Assembly (NCBI RefSeq): GCF_031624495.1
Contig: NZ_JAMQOP010000001.1
Location: 992,001 to 1,056,000 of the forward strand
DNA from: Halogeometricum sp. S1BR25-6
Lineage (GTDB): Archaea > Halobacteriota > Halobacteria > Halobacteriales > Haloferacaceae
Reading direction: 5' to 3'
DNA length: 64,000 nucleotides
Every line of letters begins with the position of its first letter. The first letter of the stretch is position 1. The notes below the pieces were generated by a model. That model saw only the letters and a program-made list of their open reading frames with translations. It did no database searches and was not told where the DNA came from. Below are positions 42,719 through 50,450 of this stretch, one piece after another. Both the position numbers and the translations under genes were made by a program.

Positions 42719-44149
42719 ATGAGTTCAGATCAAAACCACCTCAAAGAAACCGACACGGAAGCCCGCTTCGAGTTCAAGAAAGAGCAGAACTCGTCGTTCC
42801 AGACCGAGAAGGGCCTGACCGAGGAGACCGTCCGCGTCATCTCCGAGGACAAAGACGAGCCCGAGTGGATGCTGCAGCGACGCCTCCGCGCGCTGGAGCA
42901 GTTCCAGAAGATGCCGATGCCGACCGACTGGCCCGGCCAGCCCGACCTCTCGGAGGTCGACGTCAACGAAATCGTCCCGTACATCCGCCCCGACGTGGAG
43001 ACGCGCGGGAGCGTCGACGACTGGACGGACCTGCCGGACGACATCAAGGACACCTTCGACAAACTGGGCATCCCCGAGGCCGAGAAGAACGCGCTCTCGG
43101 GCGTCGGCGCCCAGTACGAGTCCGAAGTCGTCTACCAGAACATGCAGGAGCGCTGGCAGGACAAGGGCGTCGTCTTCATGAACATGGACCAGGCGGTCCA
43201 GGAACACGAAGACCTCGTCAAGGAGTACTTCATGACGAAGTGCGTCCCCCCGAGCGACAACAAGTTCGCGGCGCTCCACGGCGCCATCTGGTCGGGCGGG
43301 TCGTTCGTCTACGTCCCCGAGGACACGACGGTCGACATGCCCGTGCAGGCGTACTTCCGCATGAACTCCGAGGGGATGGGCCAGTTCGAGCACACGCTCA
43401 TCATCGCCGAGGAGAACTCGGAAGTCCACTACATCGAAGGCTGCTCGGCGCCGAAGTACTCGGCGTTCAACCTCCACTCCGGCGGCGTCGAAGTGTTCGT
43501 CGGCGAGGACGCCCACGTGCAGTACTCGACCGTGCAGAACTGGTCGAAGAACACCTACAACCTCAACACCAAGCGCGCCATCGTCGAGAAGAACGGCCGA
43601 ATGGAGTGGATTTCGGGGTCGATGGGCTCGAAGGCGACGATGCTGTACCCCGCGACCATCCTGAAGGGTCGCGGCGCCTCCGACAACCACATCACCATCG
43701 CCTTCGCCGGCGAGGGGCAGAACATCGACACCGGCGCGAAGGTCTACCACAATGCGCCGGACACGAAGTCGACCATCGAGTCCAAGTCCATCTCGAAGGA
43801 CGGCGGCCGCACGAACTACCGCGGTCTCGTCCACATCTCCGAGGGCGCGCGCAACTCCTCGACGGCCGTGGAGTGCGACGCGCTGATGTTCGACAACGAG
43901 TCCACCTCGGACACGATGCCGTACATGGAGATCAACGAGTCCAGCGTCGACGTCGCCCACGAGGCGACCGTCGGTAAGATCGGCGACGAGGACATCTTCT
44001 ATCTCCAGTCGCGCGGCCTCGACGACGACGACGCCAAGCAGATGATCGTCTCGGGCTTCATCGAGCCCATCACGGAGGAACTGCCCATCGAGTACGCGGT
44101 CGAACTCAACCGCCTCGTCGAACTGGAGATGGAGGGTAGCCTCGGGTAA
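42719..44149 (+). CDS. sufB: Fe-S cluster assembly scaffold SufB
   Basis: A 476-aa scaffold for de novo Fe-S clusters. The N-terminal helical part has P-E-W-M-L-Q-R-R-L-R-A-L-E, then a right-handed beta-helix. Conserved cysteines are seen in M-T-K-C-V-P-P-S, I-E-G-C-S-A-P and A-V-E-C-D-A-L-M-F-D-N-E-S. The C-terminus has the usual E-L-P-I-E-Y-A-V-E-L-N-R-L. It starts 36 nt after sufC and ends one base before the sufD ATG. Confidence 0.96.
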   Translation: MSSDQNHLKETDTEARFEFKKEQNSSFQTEKGLTEETVRVISEDKDEPEWMLQRRLRALEQFQKMPMPTDWPGQPDLSEVDVNEIVPYIRPDVETRGSVDDWTDLPDDIKDTFDKLGIPEAEKNALSGVGAQYESEVVYQNMQERWQDKGVVFMNMDQAVQEHEDLVKEYFMTKCVPPSDNKFAALHGAIWSGGSFVYVPEDTTVDMPVQAYFRMNSEGMGQFEHTLIIAEENSEVHYIEGCSAPKYSAFNLHSGGVEVFVGEDAHVQYSTVQNWSKNTYNLNTKRAIVEKNGRMEWISGSMGSKATMLYPATILKGRGASDNHITIAFAGEGQNIDTGAKVYHNAPDTKSTIESKSISKDGGRTNYRGLVHISEGARNSSTAVECDALMFDNESTSDTMPYMEINESSVDVAHEATVGKIGDEDIFYLQSRGLDDDDAKQMIVSGFIEPITEELPIEYAVELNRLVELEMEGSLG

Positions 44150-44150
44150 C

Positions 44151-45359
44151 ATGAGCGCGCAGCTACCAGCCAGCCTCTCCGAGGAAACGGTCAGAGAGAT
44201 ATCGGACGGACGCGACGAGCCCGAGTGGCTCCTCGAGACCCGTCTGAGCGCGCTCGAAGCGCTCGAGACGGTCGACCTGCCGGACGTCATCCAGACGCCC
44301 GGCCGCCGGTGGACGGACCTCGAAGCGCTCGACTACGAGGAACTCGTCGACCCGCTGAACCAGTCCGACAAGACCGAACGCGTCACCGACGAGGGCGTCC
44401 ACGTCCTCCCGTTCACCGAGGCGTTCGGCGAGTTCGGCGACGTCTTAGAGGAGAACTTCGGACAGACGCTCGACCCCGAATCGAACTACCTCACCGCGCT
44501 GTCGACGGCGCTGTTCACCACGGGTACGTTCATCTACGTACCCGAGGGCGTCGACGCCGAGGACGTGAAGGTCCGCGCGGAGATGAACTCGAAGTCGCTG
44601 TTCAGCCATACGCTGGTCGTCACCGAGGACTCCTCTTCGGTGACGATTCTCGAACGCATCGAGAGCGGTGACAGTACCGAGGGCGACCGGTACTTCTCGA
44701 ACCTCGTCGAAATCACGACGGGCGAGAACTCCTACGTCCAGTACGGCTCGCTGCAGAACCTCGACGACGACACGTACCACTACACGCTCAAGCGCGGCGA
44801 CACCGGCGTGTACGGTACCATCAACTGGATCGAGGGCAACATGGGTTCGCGGCTCACGCGCTCTGACGTCGAGACCGAACTCAACGGCGACTCCTCGGAG
44901 ACGCAGATCGTCGGCGCGTTCTTCGGTCACGAGGACCAGCACCTCGACCTCAACGCCCGCGTCTGGCACCAGGCGGAGAACACGACCGCCGACCTCGTCA
45001 CCCGCGGCGTCCTCGACGACGAGGCGCGCTCGGTGTACGAGGGCGTCCAGGACGTCGGCCGCGACGCCTGGAACACCTCCTCGTACCAGCGCGAGAACAC
45101 GCTGATGCTCTCCGATGAGTCCGAGGCCGACGCCTCGCCGAAGCTCATCATCCACAACCACGACACCGAGGCCTCCCACTCCGCGACGGTGGGACAGGTC
45201 GACCGCGAGGACCTCTTCTACATGACCTCGCGGTCGGTGCCGGAACGGACCGCTCGCAACATGCTCGTGGAGGGCTTCTTCGTGCCCGTCCTCGACGAGA
45301 TAGCGGTCGACGAGTTCCGAGAGGACCTCGAAGAACTCATCTCCGCGCGCCTGCGGTAA
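44151..45359 (+). CDS. sufD: Fe-S cluster assembly protein SufD
   Basis: A 402-aa paralogue of SufB with the same beta-helix and C-terminal helices. P-E-W-L-L-E-T-R-L at the start mirrors SufB, and H-N-H-D-T-E-A-S-H-S-A-T contains the histidine cluster typical of SufD. It lacks the SufB cysteines. Last gene of sufCBD, one base after sufB. No cysteine desulfurase or SufU is in the window. Confidence 0.95.
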   Translation: MSAQLPASLSEETVREISDGRDEPEWLLETRLSALEALETVDLPDVIQTPGRRWTDLEALDYEELVDPLNQSDKTERVTDEGVHVLPFTEAFGEFGDVLEENFGQTLDPESNYLTALSTALFTTGTFIYVPEGVDAEDVKVRAEMNSKSLFSHTLVVTEDSSSVTILERIESGDSTEGDRYFSNLVEITTGENSYVQYGSLQNLDDDTYHYTLKRGDTGVYGTINWIEGNMGSRLTRSDVETELNGDSSETQIVGAFFGHEDQHLDLNARVWHQAENTTADLVTRGVLDDEARSVYEGVQDVGRDAWNTSSYQRENTLMLSDESEADASPKLIIHNHDTEASHSATVGQVDREDLFYMTSRSVPERTARNMLVEGFFVPVLDEIAVDEFREDLEELISARLR

Positions 45360-45437
45360 GGCGTTCTCTCCGCTTCTTTCTGCGGTCTCTCGCCGTTTTC
45401 GTCCGTTCGGAGCGACGGCGACGACCGAAGCGACCGC

Positions 45438-47096
45438 TCAGGGCCGACCCAGCGGCACTCGCTCGCCCTTCCGGTCGCCGCGGACCCACGCGTAGTCGCA
45501 GGCGTCCAGCGAGAACGTGCACTGGCCGTCCTCCACGTGGTACTCGCCGGGGCCGACGACGCGAGTGCTGGCGTCCGCGGGCGGTTGGAACTCGACGGTG
45601 ACCTCGCGGGACTCGTCGGCGGTGTTGTGCGCGGTGAGGAGGACGGTGCTGCCCTTCGTGAGGCGGTGGACCCACACCTCCTTCGGCGGCACGTCGAGCA
45701 CCGTGAGGTCGCCGGTTCCGATCTCGGAGCAGAGACGCCGGGCGTCCACGATGCGCTCGATGCGCCGGAGCAGGGAACCGGGGTCGACGATCTGGTCGGC
45801 GACGTTCACCGCGTCGTAGCCGAACTTCCCCTCGTCGGTCGCGGGGTTGACGAGTTCTTCGGGGTCGGCCGTCGAGAAGCCGCCGTTGGCGTTGTCGGAC
45901 CACTGCATCGGCGTCCTGACGGCCTCGCGTTCCGGCAAGGAGAGGTTCGCGCCCATCCCTATCTCGTCGCCCGCGAGCAGCACGGGCGTGCCGGGCATCG
46001 AGAACATGAGGCTGTTGGCGAGGGCGATGCGGTCGTGGTCGCCGTCGTACAGGTCCGCGAGTCGGAGGCGGTGGCCGCGGCCGAATATCCACGAACTACC
46101 CTCTTCGTCGCCGAAGAACTGCCGACCGTGGTCCATCGCCTCCCACGGCAGTTTCAGGAGGTTCCACTCGTCGTGGTTGCGCAGGAAGTTCGCCCAGTGG
46201 CCCACGTGGGAGATGTCGGGGAGGACCTCCAGGGCGCGGTGAAGCGGCCAGGTGTCCTTCACGCCGACGCCGTAGACCAGGTGGGCGTTGAGAACGAAGT
46301 TGAACATCATATCGAAGGAGTCGCCGCCGCCGAAGTAGTACGCCAGTTCGTCCGGTTGGTCGTCGGCTTCGGCGAGGAGGACGGCCTCCTCGTTCTTCTC
46401 GTGCACCCGCGAGCGCATGCGTTTGAACAGGTCCATCGGGTCGTCCAGTTCGACGCCGTTGTGTCCCTTCGGCATCGTCATCGGGTGCGCGGCGTCGATG
46501 CGGAACCCGTCGACGCCCAGGTCGAGCCAGAACTCTAAGACCTCGAATATCTCCTCTTGGACGGCCGGATTCCCCACGTTGAGGTCGGGTTGGAAGCCGT
46601 AAAACTGATGGAAGTAGTGTTTCTCCGCCACCTCGTCGTACGTCCAGACGCCGTCCTCGTAGTCGGGGAAGATGTTCCCGCGCTTCTGGGCCTGTTCGAG
46701 GTCGCTGGTCCAGAGGTAGTAGTCGTGGTACTTCGAGTAGGGGTCGCGCCGGGCGCGCTTGAACCACGGGTGCTGGTCGGAGGTGTGGTTGAACACCATG
46801 TCGATGAGCACCCGGATGCCGCGTTCGTGCGCGCGTTCGAGGAGGTCCGCGAAGTCGCCGAGCGACCCGAGTTTCGAGTCGACGGCGTAGTAGTCGGAGA
46901 CGTCGTAGCCGTTGTCCTGGATGGGACTCGGGTAGAACGGGCGGAGCCACAGACAGTCCACCCCCAACTGCTCGATGTAGCCGAGGCGGTCGATGAGGCC
47001 CCGCAGGTCCCCCCAGCCGTCGCCGTCGGAGTCGTTGAACGTTTTCACGTCGATGGAGTAGATTATCGCGTCGCGATACCAGTCAGGATTCGCCAT
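45438..47096 (-). CDS. Glycoside hydrolase family 13 enzyme, trehalose synthase (TreS)-like
   Basis: A 552-aa alpha-amylase-fold enzyme. N-terminal W-Y-R-D-A-I-I-Y-S-I-D-V-K-T-F-N-D-S-D-G-D-G matches TreS (maltose alpha-D-glucosyltransferase). Catalytic residues: nucleophile D201 in G-F-R-I-D-A-A-H-P, acid/base E243 in L-L-A-E-A-D, stabiliser D309 in F-L-R-N-H-D-E. It likely interconverts maltose and trehalose (a compatible solute) or hydrolyses a related glucoside. ATG 47094-47096 gives the canonical start. The C-terminal beta domain (about 455-552) is complete. Confidence 0.85.
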   Translation of the reverse strand: MANPDWYRDAIIYSIDVKTFNDSDGDGWGDLRGLIDRLGYIEQLGVDCLWLRPFYPSPIQDNGYDVSDYYAVDSKLGSLGDFADLLERAHERGIRVLIDMVFNHTSDQHPWFKRARRDPYSKYHDYYLWTSDLEQAQKRGNIFPDYEDGVWTYDEVAEKHYFHQFYGFQPDLNVGNPAVQEEIFEVLEFWLDLGVDGFRIDAAHPMTMPKGHNGVELDDPMDLFKRMRSRVHEKNEEAVLLAEADDQPDELAYYFGGGDSFDMMFNFVLNAHLVYGVGVKDTWPLHRALEVLPDISHVGHWANFLRNHDEWNLLKLPWEAMDHGRQFFGDEEGSSWIFGRGHRLRLADLYDGDHDRIALANSLMFSMPGTPVLLAGDEIGMGANLSLPEREAVRTPMQWSDNANGGFSTADPEELVNPATDEGKFGYDAVNVADQIVDPGSLLRRIERIVDARRLCSEIGTGDLTVLDVPPKEVWVHRLTKGSTVLLTAHNTADESREVTVEFQPPADASTRVVGPGEYHVEDGQCTFSLDACDYAWVRGDRKGERVPLGRP

Positions 47097-47233
47097 ACTG
47101 TCCCGTTCCGACGGCGGGTACGTCACTTTTGCCGTGGGTTCGGTCGTCGTCCGAGCAACGCGGTCGGGGGTCGCGGCGCCGTGCCGGGAGTCCGAAGACC
47201 ACCCGTCCGAGCCGCGAGGACCGGAGGGAACCG

Positions 47234-47240
47234 CTTAAGT
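47234..47240 (+). promoter_or_regulatory. TATA box positioned for the mini-ORF at 47263
   Basis: CTTAAGT, centred about 26 nt before ATG 47263. The ferritin-like gene start (47301) is 64 nt away, so the predicted leaderless transcript begins at the mini-ORF. Confidence 0.55.
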
Positions 47241-47262
47241 TGGTCACAACCCACGAACGCGT

Positions 47263-47304
47263 ATGAACGTCAGAGTATCGCACGCGCCCGAGGTGACGGT
47301 ATGA
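47263..47304 (+). CDS. Predicted leaderless 13-codon mini-ORF before ferritin-like gene
   Basis: Encodes M-N-V-R-V-S-H-A-P-E-V-T-V; TGA 47302-47304 overlaps ATG 47301 of the next gene. GAGGTGA (47290-47296), a strong Shine-Dalgarno, lies within it 4 nt before that ATG. First element of a four-ORF chain joined by ATGA overlaps. Confidence 0.5.
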   Translation: MNVRVSHAPEVTV

Positions 47305-47798
47305 GCGTCGGTCGCCGCGTCACCTCAGACCACCAACTCGCCCGTCTCCTCCAGATCGGCATCGTCTTAGAGGAAGTGGTCGAGGCGCGGGCGCACCACC
47401 ACTACCAATCGCTCGCGGACGACGAGCGCGAACTCGACGAGGAGATAGAGGAACTGCTCGAACACGCCGCCGAGGAGTCCGCGGAGCACCGCGACCGCTT
47501 GGAGGGAATCATCGCGGACCTCGACGCCGAGAGCATCCCCTTCGAGGACATCGAGACGCTCGTGGAGGCGCAGTACGGCAGCACCAAACCGGAAGACTTC
47601 GACGGCGTCCTCTACGACCAACTGTGCAACGAGGAGACGGCCTACAAGTTCTACGACGACCTCATCGACGCCATCGAGGCCAGCGAGGCGGAGTTCAGCG
47701 TCGACAGGGAGCATCTCGTCCGCCTGCTCACCGAGATTCGAGAGGAGGAGGCCGAAGGCGTCGAATCAGTGACCCGAATCATGGAGACGCGCGAATGA
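47301..47798 (+). CDS. Ferritin-like/rubrerythrin-type four-helix protein
   Basis: A 165-aa mainly helical acidic protein. Helix 1 has I-V-L-E-E-V-V-E-A-R-A-H-H-H-Y, helix 2 L-L-E-H-A-A-E-E-S-A-E-H-R-D-R-L, helix 3 N-E-E-T-A-Y-K-F-Y-D-D-L-I-D-A-I and helix 4 I-R-E-E-E-A-E-G-V-E-S-V. The repeated E and E-x-x-H positions are those of diiron ferritin-like proteins. Start and stop both overlap mini-ORFs, and the SirR-type regulator follows, so iron (or Mn) handling is a reasonable inference. The exact activity is not known. Confidence 0.78.
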   Translation: MSVGRRVTSDHQLARLLQIGIVLEEVVEARAHHHYQSLADDERELDEEIEELLEHAAEESAEHRDRLEGIIADLDAESIPFEDIETLVEAQYGSTKPEDFDGVLYDQLCNEETAYKFYDDLIDAIEASEAEFSVDREHLVRLLTEIREEEAEGVESVTRIMETRE

Positions 47799-47830
47799 GC
47801 CGAACGCAGCGACGCGGAGGACATCGATGA
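47795..47830 (+). CDS. 11-codon mini-ORF bridging ferritin-like gene and SirR-type gene
   Basis: Encodes M-S-R-T-Q-R-R-G-G-H-R. Its ATG overlaps the TGA of the ferritin-like gene (ATGA 47795-47798) and its TGA overlaps the ATG of the next gene (ATGA 47827-47830). The Shine-Dalgarno GGAGG (47816-47820) for the SirR-type gene is inside it, 6 nt before that ATG. Function probably translational coupling. Confidence 0.5.
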   Translation: MSRTQRRGGHR

Positions 47831-48267
47831 ACACCGCAGACCAGTACGTAAAGGCAATTTACCTCCTACAGGAGATGGAAGACGGCCCGGCAGCGACCGG
47901 CGCTCTCGCGGACATGCTCGACGTGAGTCCGGCGAGCGCGAACGAGATGATCGGCAAACTCGAAGAGCGCGGGCTCGCCGAACACGAGAAGTACAAGGGC
48001 GTCCGCCTCACCGACGAAGGTATCGTGCGCGCGCGCGACGCGCTCAAGACCTACTGCATCATCGAGCGGTTCCTCGCGAACGTCCTCGACGTCGAAGAGT
48101 TCCGCGGGGAGGCGCGCGAACTCGAACCCGTCATCGACGACATCGTCGCCGAGCGACTCGACACCATCATCGACCGCAACGACGAGTGCCCCGACTGCTT
48201 CGACCCCGAGACCGACGCCTGCTGTTACCTCGAAGTGGCCGAAGTCGAAGAACGCCCGGCCGACTAA
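47827..48267 (+). CDS. sirR: DtxR/SirR-family transcriptional regulator (short form)
   Basis: A 146-aa metal-dependent regulator. Winged helix (about 1-60) with T-A-D-Q-Y-V-K-A-I-Y-L-L-Q and V-S-P-A-S-A-N-E-M-I-G-K-L, then the dimerisation domain with Y-C-I-I-E-R-F-L. Unlike the regulator at 3448 it lacks the FeoA/SH3 domain. Instead it ends with a cysteine cluster E-C-P-D-C-F-D-P and A-C-C-Y-L-E, which could bind metal or sense redox state. It is the last gene of the chain starting at 47263. Confidence 0.87.
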   Translation: MNTADQYVKAIYLLQEMEDGPAATGALADMLDVSPASANEMIGKLEERGLAEHEKYKGVRLTDEGIVRARDALKTYCIIERFLANVLDVEEFRGEARELEPVIDDIVAERLDTIIDRNDECPDCFDPETDACCYLEVAEVEERPAD

Positions 48268-48355
48268 ACTCTATCGGACGGATTACCCGGATACGCGCGG
48301 CCTAATCCGGGAACGATGACGAAGCGTTAAGACGGTTCCCGCGAGAGACGCCGGT

Positions 48356-48553
48356 ATGGTAGGAACGATCGGACGCCTCCTCCGACTCGCGGGCGTGGGA
48401 CCCGGCGGTCGGACGGAGGTGACGGGGAGTCCCGAGTTCCCGTACGTCTGTCGCGGATGCGGGACCGCCTACGACGTCCAGTACCACGTCTGCCCCGAGT
48501 GCGGCGGCTTCTCCGTCGAGCGCTCCCCGAGTGTCAGCGTCGACGCGGGCTGA
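48356..48553 (+). CDS. Small zinc-ribbon protein (65 aa)
   Basis: A 65-aa protein with C-R-G-C-G and, 13 residues later, C-P-E-C-G, giving a four-cysteine zinc ribbon. The first 25 residues are Gly/Arg-rich. ATG 48356 is the only start upstream of the ribbon in frame. It lies alone between sirR and the tRNA gene. Function unknown. Confidence 0.75.
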   Translation: MVGTIGRLLRLAGVGPGGRTEVTGSPEFPYVCRGCGTAYDVQYHVCPECGGFSVERSPSVSVDAG

Positions 48554-48586
48554 CACCGGCGGACGACGGCGGGTCGAACCCGATGG

Positions 48587-48597
48587 CTTTTCAAAGC
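48587..48597 (+). promoter_or_regulatory. TATA-like element upstream of tRNA-Gln
   Basis: GCTTTTCAAAGC, centred at 48592, is a near-palindromic AT-rich element. It is 28 nt before a copy of the tRNA 5' end (48620) but 90 nt before the intact tRNA, so the tRNA transcript probably has a leader of about 60 nt. Confidence 0.5.
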
Positions 48598-48619
48598 TCG
48601 CACGACGAGTAGCGACTGT

Positions 48620-48631
48620 AGTCCCGTGGTG
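48620..48631 (+). repeat. 12-nt duplicate of the tRNA-Gln 5' end
   Basis: AGTCCCGTGGTG is identical to the first 12 nt of the tRNA at 48682. The rest of the 62-nt interval does not resemble the tRNA. It may be a remnant of a decayed tandem tRNA copy. Confidence 0.6.
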
Positions 48632-48681
48632 GTGAGCGGTTCCCTCGGAATCGCGAGCGATACGGGGCGAGCGAAGCGAAG

Positions 48682-48753
48682 AGTCCCGTGGTGTAGTGGC
48701 CAATCATAATGGCCTTTGGAGCCATTGACGGCGGTTCGAATCCGCCCGGGACT
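48682..48753 (+). tRNA. tRNA-Gln (anticodon TTG)
   Basis: A 72-nt cloverleaf. Acceptor stem AGTCCCG/CGGGACT pairs fully. The anticodon stem ATGGC/GCCAT encloses the loop CTTTGGA, so the anticodon is TTG (glutamine, CAA/CAG). The T arm GGCGG-TTCGAAT-CCGCC is canonical. CCA is not encoded. No intron. A T5 run begins 3 nt after the 3' end (48756-48760) and probably terminates transcription. Confidence 0.93.
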
Positions 48754-48755
48754 AC

Positions 48756-48760
48756 TTTTT
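48756..48760 (+). terminator. T-tract after tRNA-Gln
   Basis: TTTTT directly downstream of the tRNA, the usual archaeal termination signal. Confidence 0.55.
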
Positions 48761-48867
48761 GCGAGCGTCGGCGAGCAGTGGCAGTCGCGACGCGAATCGG
48801 AGAGCGGCGTGGAGCGTCGCGACCCCAGTTCGGTATCCGCCCGAGAGGACGCTATCCGAACGGGTCG

Positions 48868-48889
48868 TTCGACTACAAAAAAAGTCGAA
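48868..48889 (-). terminator. Hairpin/T-tract after the APC permease gene
   Basis: TTCGACT and AGTCGAA flank an A-rich loop on the plus strand. Read on the minus strand this gives a T-tract (A7 at 48877-48883) 24 nt past the permease stop. Confidence 0.6.
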
Positions 48890-48906
48890 GAAAGGGGTGC
48901 GGCCGC

Positions 48907-50283
48907 TCAGTCGCTTCTCGAGACGTCCCGTTCCGTCCGTTCTTCGAGGATGTCCGTCCGGAAGTAGGCGAGTTCGACCAGCGTGACGACGAGGCTGATT
49001 GCCACGACGGTGTAGAACACCGTGCGCTGGGTGTTAAACAGGTTGATCATCATCAGCGGCAGGAAGACGACGGTCCCAACGAGTCCGATGGCGGGCGGAA
49101 TCGCGGAGACGTCCTCGTGGTCGCGTTGGGTGAGCGCGAGGTAGCTCATCCCGCCGAAGACGACGATGAACGTCAGCGACGCGAACGACGTGATGCCTTC
49201 GAGGCTCCCGACGACGGTGAACGCGGCGGTCAGCACGCCGAGCAGGAGGATGATGCGCTTCGGGAGCGCCCCCTCCTCGAACTCGTCGGGCGTCTCGGTG
49301 TCGAGGCGGGTGGGCAGCAGGTCGTTCTCGATGAGTCGGTCGGAGAACTGCGCGCTGGTGAACAGCGTCGCGTTGATGGCGCTGGCCGTGGAGAACAGCG
49401 CCGACAGCGAGATGATGAGGTGGCCCCAACTCCCGCCGAACTGGGAGGCGGCCGTCGCCAGCGCGACTTCGGGGTGCTGAGAGACCAGAGAGACGCCGAC
49501 GATGCTGGTGGTGACGATGGCGACGCCGATGTAGATGAGCACCGCCGTCGGAATCGAGATGTAGATGGCGGTGGGGTTGGTGTCGCTGTGGTCCTTGATG
49601 GTCGCCTGCGAGTACATCAGGAGTTGCCAGCCCTGGAACGCGACGAACGACATCGCGGCGGCCATGATGGGTTCGAAGGTAATCCCTTCGATCGACCCGA
49701 GACCGGTCTGGATGCCGCCGTTGCCGGACCCGAACCAGAGTCCGAAGCCGACGAAGCCGACGAGGACGGCTATCTTGACGACGACCAGAACGATTTCGAC
49801 CCAACCGGACTCCTCGACGCCGACGAGGTTGAGCGCGACGAAGATTCCGATGATAGCCAGCGATAGCAGGGGTCGCATCGGCAGTCCGAACAGTTGGTCG
49901 ATACTGATGATGTCGACGAAGTAGCTCCCGAAGGCGTAGGCGTACATCGCCATCGACCCGACGTACCCGAACAGGAGCGTCCACCCCGCCATCCCGGCGA
50001 GCGTGGAACTGTCGGCGAACCACTCGAGGTACGTCGGCGACGCCCCTTCGGGGTCGCTCAGTTGGTTCAGTTTGATGTACGAGTAGCCGGCGCACAGTGC
50101 GACGAGACCGGCCAACACGAACGAGAGCCACGCGAGTTGCCCGGAGATGTTCACGACGACGCCGAGGACGGCGTAGATGCCGCCACCGATCATCCCGCCG
50201 AGGGCCATCGACACGGCCCCCGTGAGACCGAGGTCCCCCCCTTGGTTCCCGGCGGGATCGCCCGTTTGGTTCTCTGTAGACAT
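48907..50283 (-). CDS. APC-superfamily amino acid permease
   Basis: A 458-aa transporter with about twelve transmembrane helices. Helix 1 has G-G-M-I-G-G-G-I-Y-A-V-L-G, the unwound substrate/Na-site segment of APC proteins. T-A-S-A-I-N-A-T (about 310) is the helix 8 family motif. N- and C-termini are acidic and cytoplasmic. No C-terminal USP domain is attached, unlike several haloarchaeal cationic amino-acid transporters. Substrate not deducible. Confidence 0.9.
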   Translation of the reverse strand: MSTENQTGDPAGNQGGDLGLTGAVSMALGGMIGGGIYAVLGVVVNISGQLAWLSFVLAGLVALCAGYSYIKLNQLSDPEGASPTYLEWFADSSTLAGMAGWTLLFGYVGSMAMYAYAFGSYFVDIISIDQLFGLPMRPLLSLAIIGIFVALNLVGVEESGWVEIVLVVVKIAVLVGFVGFGLWFGSGNGGIQTGLGSIEGITFEPIMAAAMSFVAFQGWQLLMYSQATIKDHSDTNPTAIYISIPTAVLIYIGVAIVTTSIVGVSLVSQHPEVALATAASQFGGSWGHLIISLSALFSTASAINATLFTSAQFSDRLIENDLLPTRLDTETPDEFEEGALPKRIILLLGVLTAAFTVVGSLEGITSFASLTFIVVFGGMSYLALTQRDHEDVSAIPPAIGLVGTVVFLPLMMINLFNTQRTVFYTVVAISLVVTLVELAYFRTDILEERTERDVSRSD

Positions 50284-50450
50284 GTATCCTCGATTGCGTT
50301 TGCAGACTTTTCAGCCTTTTAGCCGAGAGCGGAATTAACGCCGAAGTTTGTGAATCAAACACGAGGAATCGGTCCACCGGCACCGAACGCCGTCTCCCCG
50401 TCCTTCGTTCGAGCGAACAGTTTGTTAAGCCTGAACGACGAGGAGTACGC

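Noticed and set aside
48620-48753. Possible att site (tRNA 5' duplication) marking an integrated element
   Set aside because: Integrases normally use the tRNA 3' half, the repeat is only 12 nt and 50 nt away, and no integrase or foreign cargo lies between or beside the copies.
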